Assembly (NCBI GenBank): GCA_016211105.1
Contig: JACQSX010000047.1
Location: 62,001 to 126,000, forward strand
Direction of reading: 5' to 3'
Source: Acidobacteriota bacterium
GTDB lineage: Bacteria; Acidobacteriota; UBA6911; JACQSX01
Length of the DNA: 64,000 nt
The notes beneath the pieces were generated by a model, which saw only the letters and a list, made by a program, of their open reading frames with translations, was not told the origin of the DNA and made no database searches. Every line of letters starts with the position of its first letter. Position 1 is the first letter of the stretch. Shown here piece after piece: positions 9,897 to 18,660 of the stretch. The translations under genes and the position numbers were made by a program.

Positions 9897-10871
9897 TCAC
9901 AGGATTCGAACCGGCACCATAATAAAGGTGACAACAAATATCGCCAACGCCGCCGCCCCCAGCGCAATCCGGCCATTGCCAATGGGAACGTTGTCATCCA
10001 GCGGCCTTGGATGTTTTAAGCCGATGAGAAACAGGACGATTCCAAACAGAAGATAGCCGGGCATGGGGAATGCGGCCAGGCTGATCAACAGGAGGAAAAG
10101 GACCGAGCCGAGCGAAACCCACCGGTGACCCTTTGCCCCGAGCAGGGCAAAGACCAAGTGGCCTCCGTCTAACTGACCAACGGGAAGAAGATTCAGGCTC
10201 GTCGCCAACATTCCAAACCACGCCGCAAAACCAACGGGATGCAGATTCATTTGAAAGTCTTGCCCGTGAAAAATAAATTGTGACAACCACTTGAACAATA
10301 AAGGCTCACCAAATTCATAAGCTCCTGTAACAATCCTTCCTTGGTAGATAGTCGACAGCTTCAGGCCCACAATCAAGGCCGGGATCAACACCACAAAGCC
10401 GGCGATTGGACCGGCGATCCCGATATCAAAAAGCTGGCGTGAATTTGCAAAAGGAGACTTGATTCGAATCACAGCACCGAAAGTCCCAAACGGGTTAAAA
10501 ATGGGCGGAGCAGGTAAAACATAAGGGTACGTGGCATCAATTCCGTAGTGTCGGCACATCAAGAAATGACCCATCTCATGGGCCATCAAAATGGTGAGTA
10601 ACGTCACGGAGAACGGCACTCCCATAAGCCAGACTTCCGGTTCCAAAAGGGAAGAGAATTGAAGCATAGGAATTCTCACGCCTGTCTGTCGAAGGAAACC
10701 GAACTGCATGAAGATACCTGCCAGCAGCGTCGTAAACACGGTGGTAAGAAATAATATGCTAGGAAGAATGATCCGGGGGCGATGCTGAATTGCAGGAACA
10801 GAATGCAGGCCGAATGACGAGGCTAAAATTGCGCGCTCCGATTCAAGTGGCTGAAGCTCGTTTTCACTCAA
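9897..10871 (-). CDS. site-2-protease-like M50 membrane metalloprotease
   Basis: A 324-residue polytopic protein of the zinc M50 family, which cleaves substrates inside the membrane. The zinc motif HEMGH is at residues 98-102 and the third-ligand motif LDGG at 234-237, both in predicted membrane helices. About six to seven hydrophobic segments are visible, with no PDZ domain. This matches the group III/DUF-type soluble-side M50 proteins rather than RseP, and the loop with PAPPIFNPFGTFGAVIRIKSP is typical of this subgroup. Physiological substrate unknown. It lies 11 bases downstream of the HU gene on the same strand and is probably co-transcribed from the HU promoter. It converges with the nfo remnant. 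Confidence 0.9.
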   Translation of the reverse strand: MSENELQPLESERAILASSFGLHSVPAIQHRPRIILPSILFLTTVFTTLLAGIFMQFGFLRQTGVRIPMLQFSSLLEPEVWLMGVPFSVTLLTILMAHEMGHFLMCRHYGIDATYPYVLPAPPIFNPFGTFGAVIRIKSPFANSRQLFDIGIAGPIAGFVVLIPALIVGLKLSTIYQGRIVTGAYEFGEPLLFKWLSQFIFHGQDFQMNLHPVGFAAWFGMLATSLNLLPVGQLDGGHLVFALLGAKGHRWVSLGSVLFLLLISLAAFPMPGYLLFGIVLFLIGLKHPRPLDDNVPIGNGRIALGAAALAIFVVTFIMVPVRIL

Positions 10872-10882
10872 GAGAAATTCGC

Positions 10883-11173
10883 CTACGTTTCGTGTCTTTC
10901 GCCCTGGTAGAATCGAATCTCTTTTCCTGGCTTGAAACGGACCGTCTTGCCCGGAGGAATGGGAACCTCGTCTCCGGTTCGCGGATTTCGCCCAATTCCG
11001 CTTTTTCGAGGCTTGACCATGAAGACACCGAATCCTCGCAACTCTATCCGATCCCCGCGGTGCATCGCAGCCTTGAGGGAGTCGAAAACGGATTCGACGG
11101 CCATTTCGGCCTTAACTTTCGCGATTCCGAGTTCTTTGGAAACCCGGTTCACGATATCTTGTTTTATCACCAC
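10883..11173 (-). CDS. HU/IHF-family DNA-binding protein
   Basis: A 96-residue histone-like protein that bends DNA. The dimerisation helices (QDIVNRVSKELGIAKVKAE) are followed by the beta-arm core IELRGFGVFMVKPRKSGIGRNP-type segment, with the conserved RNPRTG tip and the proline pair PIPPGKTVRFKPGKE. The GTG start at 11173 is chosen because GGAGGAG lies just upstream on the minus strand. A near-consensus promoter (-35 TTGACA, -10 TAAAAT, spacer 18) sits about 20-50 bases upstream, so the 5' leader is short. Whether it is closer to HU or IHF cannot be settled from length alone. M50 protease gene follows after 11 bases. Confidence 0.93.
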   Translation of the reverse strand: MVIKQDIVNRVSKELGIAKVKAEMAVESVFDSLKAAMHRGDRIELRGFGVFMVKPRKSGIGRNPRTGDEVPIPPGKTVRFKPGKEIRFYQGERHET

Positions 11174-11194
11174 TCCTCCATGGGATACTTAAGA

Positions 11195-11224
11195 ATTTTA
11201 TTGTGGTCTAAAGAAACATGTCAA
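11195..11224 (-). promoter_or_regulatory. sigma-70-type promoter of the HU gene
   Basis: On the minus strand, -35 TTGACA (plus-strand 11219-11224) and -10 TAAAAT (11195-11200) are separated by 18 bases. The match is 6/6 and 5/6. Predicted start of transcription is near 11188, about 15 bases before the GTG start codon. Confidence 0.7.
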
Positions 11225-11232
11225 TCTAAAAG

Positions 11233-11255
11233 TATGTAATACAAGGTGTTACATA
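11233..11255. promoter_or_regulatory. 23-base operator-like palindrome upstream of the HU promoter
   Basis: Two 10-base arms, TATGTAATAC and GTGTTACATA, are inverted around AAG with nine of ten positions paired. It lies nine bases upstream of the HU -35 box and in the divergent region shared with dcd. The symmetry and size are those of a dimeric regulator site; the regulator is unknown. Confidence 0.5.
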
Positions 11256-11270
11256 GAATCGACCCGCACG

Positions 11271-11290
11271 TAAATACAATGTGTTAAACT
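11271..11290. repeat. degenerate second copy of the operator-like sequence
   Basis: AATACAATGTGTTA at 11273-11286 repeats AATACAAGGTGTTA at 11238-11251 with one mismatch, 35 bases apart. The outer palindromic bases are poorly kept. It may be a weaker site of the same regulator or chance. Confidence 0.4.
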
Positions 11291-11422
11291 TCCAAGATGA
11301 TGATGTAAGTTGGACGTCAGGGGTTTCACACGTTTTCAGCGCCATGTTACAGAGACTGCCGAAAAAGAGATTGTGTGATACGGACCACGAGGTGTCCCTT
11401 TAAGTCATGGAGCTGAGATCTT

Positions 11423-11986
11423 ATGACGATTCAACCAGATAGCTGGATTCGGAGGATGGCTTGGGAGGCAAAAATGATCGAGCCGTTTTCGGAATCGCTC
11501 GTGAGCACGGGCATTTCTTTTGGCACCGCTTCGTATGGCTACGACATGCGGATTTCTGACGATTTCCGTGTTCTGCGACCCGATGCAAGCGGAGTCATCG
11601 ATGCGAAGCGTATCGATGAAAAGCTATTCGATAAAGTGACTGCCGATGTCCTGGAGTTGCAGCCCCATTCCGTGGCAATCGGTCGATCCGTAGAGTACTT
11701 TCGGATTCCCCGCGAAGTGCTCGCCATTAGCTTCGGCAAGAGCACGTACGCACGATGCGGGTTGGTCGTAAACATCACTCCTTTTGAACCAGAATGGGAA
11801 GGGTTTGTCACCATGAGTCTTTTGAATTCGTCGCCATTGCCGATTCGAGTTTATGCCAACGAGGGAATTGCTCAGGTGATTTTCCTGCAGGCCAACAGCG
11901 TGTGTGACATCTCGTATCGAGATAGAAAGGGAAAATACCAATCGCAGCACGGAATTGTTTATTCGAAGGTGAAGAAAGAAAAGTGA
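11423..11986 (+). CDS. dcd: dCTP deaminase-family protein with substituted catalytic Glu
   Basis: The 187-residue protein aligns along its length with Dcd, the trimeric enzyme that deaminates dCTP to dUTP for thymidylate synthesis. Conserved blocks are WIRRMA, SYGYDMR, VEYFRIPR, the phosphate-binding GKSTYARCGL, TPFEPEWEGFVT, and YANEGIAQVIF, with C-terminal SYRDRKGKYQ. In E. coli Dcd the general base is E138 in the stretch WSGCIVLEFYN; here the aligned residues are WEGFVTMSLLN, which puts Ser132 in that place. The reading frame around it is clean. Either the enzyme is inactive or altered, or another Glu substitutes. ATG 11423 fits the family start. The stop overlaps the leuS GTG by four bases. 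Confidence 0.9.
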   Translation: MTIQPDSWIRRMAWEAKMIEPFSESLVSTGISFGTASYGYDMRISDDFRVLRPDASGVIDAKRIDEKLFDKVTADVLELQPHSVAIGRSVEYFRIPREVLAISFGKSTYARCGLVVNITPFEPEWEGFVTMSLLNSSPLPIRVYANEGIAQVIFLQANSVCDISYRDRKGKYQSQHGIVYSKVKKEK

Positions 11987-14430
11987 AAGGTAGCTACGAC
12001 TTTAAGCAGATCGAACAAAGACGGCAGAAAAAGTGGTTTGGGAATCGGGAGTTTGAAGTCTCAGAAAGAAGCGACAAGCCGAAGTACTACGCTCTGGAAA
12101 TGCTGCCCTATCCCAGCGGCAGATTGCACATGGGACATGTGCGTAACTACAGTTTGGGCGACGCGGTGGCGCGCTATAAGTGGATGCGTGGCTTTAATGT
12201 CATCCATCCCATTGGCTGGGATGCTTTCGGCCTTCCCGCGGAAAATGCCGCGATTAAACACAATTGCCACCCGGAAAAGTGGACGCTTGACAACATCGCC
12301 TATATGAAGGCGCAGTGCGTGCGTCTTGGAATCAGTTACGACTGGAGCCGCGAGATTACTACTTGTCTACCAAACTATTATCGCTGGAATCAGTGGTTTT
12401 TCTTGCGTATGTATGAGCGCGGCTTGGCCTATCGCAAGAAAGGGACGGTCAATTGGTGCCCGATGTGCCAGACCGTACTGGCAAATGAACAGGTCGAGAA
12501 TGGGCGCTGTTGGAGAGACGACAGCGAAATCGAGACGCGCGAACTGGAGCAATGGTACTTTCGCATCACCGATTATGCTGAAGAACTGCTGCACGACCTG
12601 GAACAGTTGAAGAGCTGGCCGGAGAAAGTACTGATCATGCAGCGTAACTGGATCGGCAAGTCAGAGGGCGCGCGCGTGCAGTTTCCCGTTAAAGGGCGCG
12701 AGCCGATTGAAATATTCACTACGCGGCTGGATACCATATACGGCGCTACCTTCCTTGTTCTGGCGCCTGAACATCCACGCGTAAACGAAGTCATCTCAGC
12801 ACACCCGGACAGAGAGCGCGCGATGGAACAAATTCGAAGATACCGCGCGCAACAGAAAATTCGGGAAGGATCGGAAGCGGAAAAAGTCGGCCTTTTCAGT
12901 GGCAGCTACGCCACCAACCCATTTACCCGGGAGCGCGTACCGATCTGGATTGCTAATTTTGTTTTAATGGAATACGGGACCGGAGCCATCATGGCCGTGC
13001 CCGCTCATGACGAGCGCGATTACGATTTTGCGCGGATATATGGCCTGGAGATCCGTCAGGTAATCGAACGGCTCGATGGCTCCGATACAGACTTGCCTTA
13101 TTGCGAGTACGGCCGGCTCGTTCGTTCTGGAGAATTCACCGGCTTGGAATCGACTGCTGCGTTGCAAAAAATGCACTCCTGGATCAAGGAACAAGGGATT
13201 GGCGAGGCCACAATTTCCTATCGACTTAAGGACTGGGGCATTTCACGCCAGCGTTATTGGGGAACGCCGATCCCCGTCGTCTATTGCGACGTGTGCGGAA
13301 TCGTGCCGGTTGCTGACGATCAGCTCCCCGTGGAGCTGCCACACGTGGCGACCATCAAGCTCGGAGCGTCGCCTCTCGCTACCGTTGGCGAATTTGTCAA
13401 CACCTCTTGCCCTCGATGCGGCAGGCCAGCCCGGCGGGAGACCGACACCATGGACACGTTCGTAGATTCTTCCTGGTACTTTTACCGGTACTGCGACCCG
13501 AACAACTCCCATATGCCCTTCGATCCGGAAAAGGTGAAGTACTGGTTTCCGGTAGAGCAATACATCGGTGGAGTTGAGCACGCGATCCTCCATTTGATTT
13601 ACATGCGTTTCTTCACCAAGGTGATGAGAGATTTAGGGCTGGTGTCGTGGGATGAGCCGGTTCTGAGCCTGTTTACGCAAGGGATGGTCACCAAGGACGG
13701 AGCCAAGATGGCGAAATCCAAGGGGAATGTTGTTGATCCCGATCAATTTGTGGAGTTGTTTGGCGCAGATACAGTGCGACTGTTTATCCTGTTTGCCGCA
13801 CCTCCTGAAAAGGATCTTGATTGGAGTGAGTCCGGGGTTGAGGGCTGTTTCCGTTTTCTGAACCGAATATGGCGCCTTTTCTCGCGTTACGAAACTCACA
13901 TCACTCGCCTCTGCGACACGGTTGAAGTACGCAGCGAGGAAGATAAGAAAATATTACATAAGCTGCATCAGATGTTGCACCGTGTCGGCGCCGATATGGG
14001 CCGCTTTCACATGAATACAGCGATCGCAGCCATCATGGAATTCTTGAACTCCCTCGCCGACTATGATCATACCGTCGAGAAGAACTGGCCTTTACTGGGT
14101 GAGATTTTCGCTAAAATGGCCTTGGTGCTGTCGCCGTTTGCTCCGCACTTTTGTGAAGAGATTTGGGAGCGACTGGGAAACCGCGGCAATATTTCCTTCC
14201 AGCCCTGGCCCGAGGCGGATCCGATTTGGGTGGCAGAAGAGCGAATTGAAATCGTCGTTCAGGTCAACGGAAGGGTGCGGGGAAAGTTCTTGGTGCCGGC
14301 GGGAATCGACGAGGAGGGTTGCACACGTTTGGCTTTGCAAGATCAGCGGATTCGGAGTTACCTGGAAGGGAAAACGATTCATAAGATGATTTATGTTCCT
14401 GCGCGACTTCTCAACATTGTCGCCGCTTAG
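11983..14430 (+). CDS. leuS: leucyl-tRNA synthetase
   Basis: Class I aminoacyl-tRNA synthetase charging tRNA-Leu. The 815-residue length is typical of the bacterial enzyme. The HIGH motif appears as HMGH (residues 49-52) within YPSGRLHMGHVRN and the KMSKS motif as KMAKS (575-579). The CP1 editing domain (about 220-410) has TTRLDTIYGATFL-type and GTGAIMAVPAHDERD segments, so proofreading looks intact. Zinc-ribbon cysteines occur in WCPMC and again in CDVCG/CPRCG. The C-terminal domain ends in the usual VNGRVRGKF region. The GTG start at 11983 overlaps the dcd stop (GTGA), suggesting coupling. LptE and HolA follow, a common leuS-lptE-holA order. Confidence 0.98.
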   Translation: MKGSYDFKQIEQRRQKKWFGNREFEVSERSDKPKYYALEMLPYPSGRLHMGHVRNYSLGDAVARYKWMRGFNVIHPIGWDAFGLPAENAAIKHNCHPEKWTLDNIAYMKAQCVRLGISYDWSREITTCLPNYYRWNQWFFLRMYERGLAYRKKGTVNWCPMCQTVLANEQVENGRCWRDDSEIETRELEQWYFRITDYAEELLHDLEQLKSWPEKVLIMQRNWIGKSEGARVQFPVKGREPIEIFTTRLDTIYGATFLVLAPEHPRVNEVISAHPDRERAMEQIRRYRAQQKIREGSEAEKVGLFSGSYATNPFTRERVPIWIANFVLMEYGTGAIMAVPAHDERDYDFARIYGLEIRQVIERLDGSDTDLPYCEYGRLVRSGEFTGLESTAALQKMHSWIKEQGIGEATISYRLKDWGISRQRYWGTPIPVVYCDVCGIVPVADDQLPVELPHVATIKLGASPLATVGEFVNTSCPRCGRPARRETDTMDTFVDSSWYFYRYCDPNNSHMPFDPEKVKYWFPVEQYIGGVEHAILHLIYMRFFTKVMRDLGLVSWDEPVLSLFTQGMVTKDGAKMAKSKGNVVDPDQFVELFGADTVRLFILFAAPPEKDLDWSESGVEGCFRFLNRIWRLFSRYETHITRLCDTVEVRSEEDKKILHKLHQMLHRVGADMGRFHMNTAIAAIMEFLNSLADYDHTVEKNWPLLGEIFAKMALVLSPFAPHFCEEIWERLGNRGNISFQPWPEADPIWVAEERIEIVVQVNGRVRGKFLVPAGIDEEGCTRLALQDQRIRSYLEGKTIHKMIYVPARLLNIVAA

Positions 14431-14598
14431 CAAAAGCAGATTTCCGGACTAGAAGACGGTTTGCAAAGTTTGTCTTTTAACCTGGGTCGTTTGCATACCA
14501 CAAGGAGGAATGGAAGAGGGCAAGGTGGCCTTTCAATTTAATCGTTGCAATTTATAGCCCATGGCCTTTCCACCGATCCTGTCACCGTCGAGCCAGGA

Positions 14599-15150
14599 AT
14601 GCACGCTTCAGTCGATAAGACCTTACAATTTACACTCCGGAATGCAAAATCCACATTCGGGTTCTTCCTCTGCCTGGTGCTCGTTGCGTGCGGCTACCGG
14701 GTCAATACGCCAGTCCCTTCCATCGCAGGGATTCAGACGCTCGCGATCCCCACGTTTAAGAATTTGACTTCGGTTTTTCAGGTGGAGCAGCGGCTTACTC
14801 GCGCCCTGATCGAGGAGTTCTCCCGCCGCAGCACTTACAAAATAACTTCCACCGAATCGGGGGCTGACGCAACCATTCAAGGTGAGGTTCTTACGATGTC
14901 GGCGGCGCCGGTCATCGTGGGAAACGAATCCTTCGGCACGACGTTCCTCGTCACCCTTAACGCTCGTGTCCGGATGGTTAACTTAAGAACCAATGAGGTT
15001 TTATTCCGCAATGACAACTATCTGTTTCGCGAGGAATATGTCATTAATCGCGATATCAAGCAGTTTTTCTCAGAGATGAATCCCGCGCTGGATCGCATGG
15101 CGCGAGACTTCGCCCAGAGCGTTGCCGCCACCGTAATGGCGCGGAATTAG
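14599..15150 (+). CDS. lptE: LptE-like LPS-assembly lipoprotein
   Basis: A 183-residue putative outer-membrane lipoprotein that, in the LptD-LptE complex, plugs the translocon delivering LPS to the outer leaflet. The N-terminal hydrophobic stretch ends in the lipobox LVAC (Cys31 with this start) followed by GYRV, a signature shared by LptE/RlpB proteins. Downstream, IAIPTFKN-like LAIPTFKNLT, a C-terminal amphipathic helix-rich region and VTLNARVRM fit the LptE fold. An upstream TTG at 14545 extends the frame, but ATG 14599 places the signal sequence properly. The position between leuS and holA is where lptE is found in many Gram-negative genomes. Sequence divergence in the family makes the name moderately confident. 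Confidence 0.82.
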   Translation: MHASVDKTLQFTLRNAKSTFGFFLCLVLVACGYRVNTPVPSIAGIQTLAIPTFKNLTSVFQVEQRLTRALIEEFSRRSTYKITSTESGADATIQGEVLTMSAAPVIVGNESFGTTFLVTLNARVRMVNLRTNEVLFRNDNYLFREEYVINRDIKQFFSEMNPALDRMARDFAQSVAATVMARN

Positions 15151-15195
15151 GATGCCGACCTCTGGTTTCTCTCCATCGATGTTTGATCTCGATCC

Positions 15196-16221
15196 GTGAC
15201 AAACGATTTCATTCCAGCACTCCGCATCCAGAAAGTGATTCAGAAGGAGGTTTCACCTGCATATCTGCTTCTCGGTTCAGATCCTTATCTGAAGCAATAC
15301 GTCGTGAGTGCCTTCGAAAAGCGTATCGACCCTGAACTGCGAAAACTCAATGTTGCCCGCTTCACAGAGGCTGAATTCCAAGTCTGTTTGGACACCGCCC
15401 GAACCCTTCCAATGATGGCGCCCCAACGATTGGTGATCTTGGAGGATGTATCAAAGTTAAAAGAAGCCGATTGGCGTGTTCTCTATGCTTATCTCGAAGA
15501 GCGGAACGGTTGTACGATTTTGTTGTTAATCACTTCCGGGTTGCACCCGACTCGGATCAACAAGATCGCCCGTGTGGCAGCGGTCGTCTCCACCGAGGAG
15601 CCTGATTTGGCCGAAGCTAGATCGATGGTTGAAAAATCGTTTCGCAAAGATGGATACGAATTGGGTCCTCGAGTAGTAGACGAGCTGCTGGACCAAATCG
15701 GAACGAGCATGCAGGCGTTGGTTGGGACGATTGAGAAACTAAAATTGTTTCGGCTGCAGGAGAAGACTGTCTCCTTCGAGGATGTCGCCGCCTTGTCCAG
15801 TCACGTGCGGTCCCATGAAATTTGGGATCTGACCGACCAAATGGCGATGCGCAATCGAAGGCGGTTGCTGTTATTGTTAGACCGCATGTTGGCCCGCGGC
15901 GCAGTTCCGCTAGTGTTATTGAAGAGCATCTATAGCCATTTTGCTGGGTTATTGGTCGTAAAAGAGCTCGCAAAGAAAACTACAGAGGAATCACGTCGGG
16001 GCGTGATAATGGAGGCAGCCGTCTCCAAAGGGAGCGGCATGAATCCCTATTACGTGCGCCGCCTGCTGGAACAATCCAGGAGCTTTAGACTTTCAGAACT
16101 GACGAGCGCCCTGCGTGAGCTACATCGGACTGACGGCGCCTTCAAGAGGAGCGCCCTCCCGGAAAAACTGTTGCTTGAAACCGTGCTCATCAGGATCACA
16201 TCTCGCTCGGAAACGGAGTGA
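15196..16221 (+). CDS. holA: DNA polymerase III delta subunit
   Basis: Clamp-loader delta subunit, which opens the beta sliding clamp. The protein has 341 residues, in the usual range. The N-terminal AAA-like module has YLLLGSDPYLKQ and MMAPQRLVILEDVSKLK. The middle contains a helical lid region (about 150-215) and the C-terminal collar domain has DGAFKRSALPEKLLLETVLI, a common ending for HolA. No Walker A is expected in delta. The start is GTG 15196, 45 bases after lptE. Immediately after its TGA stop lies the remnant of a secreted-protein gene, and rpsT follows beyond it. rpsT is often found next to holA, so the remnant interrupts an old neighbourhood. Confidence 0.93.
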   Translation: MTNDFIPALRIQKVIQKEVSPAYLLLGSDPYLKQYVVSAFEKRIDPELRKLNVARFTEAEFQVCLDTARTLPMMAPQRLVILEDVSKLKEADWRVLYAYLEERNGCTILLLITSGLHPTRINKIARVAAVVSTEEPDLAEARSMVEKSFRKDGYELGPRVVDELLDQIGTSMQALVGTIEKLKLFRLQEKTVSFEDVAALSSHVRSHEIWDLTDQMAMRNRRRLLLLLDRMLARGAVPLVLLKSIYSHFAGLLVVKELAKKTTEESRRGVIMEAAVSKGSGMNPYYVRRLLEQSRSFRLSELTSALRELHRTDGAFKRSALPEKLLLETVLIRITSRSETE

Positions 16222-16228
16222 AGGCTAG

Positions 16229-18096
16229 CGGTACGAGTTTGTCTCCGAAGAACGTGGAGTTCTGCTATTCGATCTGTTGGACGCCAACAATAACGTCAAC
16301 GTCTTCGCTTCTACTTCTATCTCTATTTTTCGCGTTACCGGCGAGGCGATGGCGGAGTTCAGCCTTGCGATGGATCTGTCCGGCGTTCCCGAGGGATCAG
16401 TCACGTTGAAGGTCACGCTGAGAAAGATCACAGCCGACAACAGATCGGAAGACGTTGCGGAAGCGCGTCTGAAAGTCAACATCGCCCAATTGAAAATCAC
16501 GTTGCTCGTCCTCTCCGACAGGGCAATAAACCCGAGGGAAGTCCCAGCGCTGCCGAAAGCTGTGGGTCTCAAGGAGGTGAACGATATCTGGATTTTCCGC
16601 GTCGCGGTCAACGCAGCGCCGGTCGATCGCCGTATCGTCCTGAGAATGAAAACCGTGCGTTTTAACGGCGCGGCGACTGCGCCGGTAGTCATTGATGCGG
16701 TGGAGATCCCCGCTAGATTTTCGGGCAATGTTGACTTGGAAACCGATTCTCCCTTCAGGGTTCCAAACAACTACGACTGGTTTGACTTCGTCCTTCTGCT
16801 GCAAAACAAGGACGGAAGTTCCACGATCCTGTCCCCTTCGATTCGTGCAGAGATCGAAAGGATTGATGTTCTTGACCTTATACCGAGCAGCGGGGACATA
16901 CAAGTCACCCCTACATTACCTCGGAACTTCGTGATGGAGTTGGATTACCGTGTGGTTGATCCGGGCGCATTTAGTATCAAGGCAGACCTGGAGGCCCCCA
17001 AATGGTGATGTTCTTTGGTCTGGTGAGTTGTTGAAGGATACCGGCCCGAAAGCTGCGGTTCAAATCGTCAACTTCCGAGTTGAGCAATTAACGCAGAATC
17101 TTCAAACAGGGAGCGCCGGAATCAGGTTTCACGTGAAGCTGGAACCTCGCTCCGAAAATCAAGCCTTCGTTTTTACTGGTAATTTTAACAGCGTGGCGAC
17201 GCTAAAGATTCCGGTGGGTGACAACAAAATCGTACCGATTCCCGGTGGCCGTATATTGACCAGAAAGAACGACACGGAGCGCGAGGTAGGCGGCATTGAG
17301 CGTCGAATAAGTCCGGCTGCCTTGTTGACAGACGTCCTAATAACTGGAGGCACCAATTTGTTGAAGCTTGAAGACATTTCAAGCACCCACGCTACCACGG
17401 TCGATCTATGGAAAGACTTCATTGGAATGAACAAAGTCTGGGAATTCAGGCCGCCCATTCCGGCGGACGGAACCTTCAGCGCCGACCTCACACTGACCTA
17501 CGACGACTCGGACCTGCCCGACGACCCAAATTTCGTCGAGCGTTGTTCTGCGGGCAATTGGTGAAAGTGGCGCCGATCTGGCAGCGCCCGTAACAATCGC
17601 ACTGGACGCGGGAAAGCAGTACAACCGCGAAGCGCGCGAGATCTTCGGCTTTGCCGCAGAGGATCTGAATGTGGGGTCGATCGTCGTGGAAAGCAGCATC
17701 AGCGGGATATTGGGCGATGTAACGTTTGGCGACGGCTCGCCGGCAGAAAAATTCCGCGCGTCGATCCCGCTGGATCGCAAGCCCAATCGGAGAGCCGCTT
17801 TCGGGCACGTGGCCAACGGAGGCGGCTTCTACACCGGTCTTGCCGTTTTCAATCCGTTCGATGAGGCGGCGAACCTGAATATCAAGGTTTACAAGACGGA
17901 CGGCGCTCTGAGTGGAAGCTCCACGGTGACGCTGTCGCCGCGGGGGCGGTTCTCCAAGCTGCTGCTTGAACTGGTAGTTGAATCAACCGGGCAGCTCGGC
18001 GGGTACTTTGTAGTGGAGGCGGATCGTGAGGTGTCGTCTTTTGCGCTATTCGGGGCGTCGGATCTGAGCTCGTTGTCGGCTATTCCGGCGCAATAA
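16229..18096 (+). pseudogene. large secreted-type protein gene, 5'-truncated with two frameshifts
   Basis: Three consecutive frames read as one protein. Frame A (16229 to the stop at 17008) begins without any start codon just after a stop at 16226. Frame B continues from about 17000 to the stop at 17564, and frame C from about 17530 to 18096. The joins fall in homopolymer runs, C5A3 at 16995-17002 and CCCAAATTT at 17525-17533; each requires one extra base. Composition is beta-rich, with short repeats of hydrophobic strands. The C-terminal domain (FYTGLAVFNPFDEAANL, then FSKLLLELV, GGYFVVEADREVSSFALFG) resembles a module I recall at the end of extracellular acidobacterial proteins. No N-terminal signal remains. 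Possibly decayed, possibly sequencing error at the indels, but the missing 5' end is real in this sequence. Confidence 0.75.
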
Positions 18097-18137
18097 CGGG
18101 ATTTACCAAGAGGCCCCCAAGACGCCAAGACGCTTTG

Positions 18138-18166
18138 TTGCGATGACAGGTTTTTTCCCTTATACT
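18138..18166 (+). promoter_or_regulatory. sigma-70-type promoter of rpsT
   Basis: TTGCGA at 18138-18143 (4 of 6 to TTGACA) and TATACT at 18161-18166 (5 of 6 to TATAAT) are 17 bases apart. They end 31 bases before the rpsT ATG, which has AAGGA upstream. Confidence 0.6.
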
Positions 18167-18197
18167 GTATTTTTAGTAGCAAGGAAAAAAGAAATCT

Positions 18198-18494
18198 ATG
18201 GCGAACACCAAATCGGCAGTCAAATCCGCACGGCGCAGCTTGGCACAGCGCACAGTAAATCGTAGAAACAAGAGTATCTTGAAAAAAGCTCTCAAAGAGG
18301 CGCGTAGCACCAAAACACAAGGCGTCGACATCGAGAAAGCGTTGTCAGCCGCTTACTCAGCGCTGGATAAGGCAGTTTATAAAGGAATCCTCCACAAGAA
18401 CGCCGCAACTCGCCAGAAGCAGCGGCTGGTCAGGCTACTGCGTGGGCAGACGAAAACAACAAATCTAGGAAAGGACTCTCCCGGCTCTCCTTAA
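18198..18494 (+). CDS. rpsT: 30S ribosomal protein S20
   Basis: Primary 16S rRNA-binding protein of the small subunit. The 98 residues include the typical lysine/arginine-rich N-terminal helix MANTKSAVKSARRSLAQR, RRNKSILKKALKEA, and the later stretch GILHKNAATRQKQRLVRLL. The tail after this is about 15 residues, rich in Thr/Ser/Gly, slightly longer than the common form. ATG 18198 is preceded by an A/G-rich ribosome-binding region with AAGGA at 18181. A promoter is visible at 18138-18166, so it is likely transcribed alone. A 5-bp hairpin at 18506-18518 follows, but its U-tract is too weak to call a terminator. Confidence 0.96.
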   Translation: MANTKSAVKSARRSLAQRTVNRRNKSILKKALKEARSTKTQGVDIEKALSAAYSALDKAVYKGILHKNAATRQKQRLVRLLRGQTKTTNLGKDSPGSP

Positions 18495-18660
18495 CGAGAA
18501 CTGAAGGCGATTATCGCCAGTGTTTCCATTCGTCTCACGAAACCGCACTCAATACTCCAATCCAACATTACCGCATTGGTTTCAGACCTCTAAGGGGGTG
18601 GCGTCATTAGAAGGGTGTTTTCGTTCAGCACGACGGAGGGAACGCTAACTTAAGTCTTAG

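Noticed and set aside
9885-9911. Sequence on the minus strand resembling a tRNA T-arm (GGTTCGAATCC) at the end of the M50 gene
   Set aside because: It encodes the last residues of the protease, the stem has a mismatch, and no matching acceptor or anticodon arm lies upstream.
18506-18518. Hairpin GGCGA-TTA-TCGCC after rpsT as a terminator
   Set aside because: The stem is only 5 bp and no real T-run follows.
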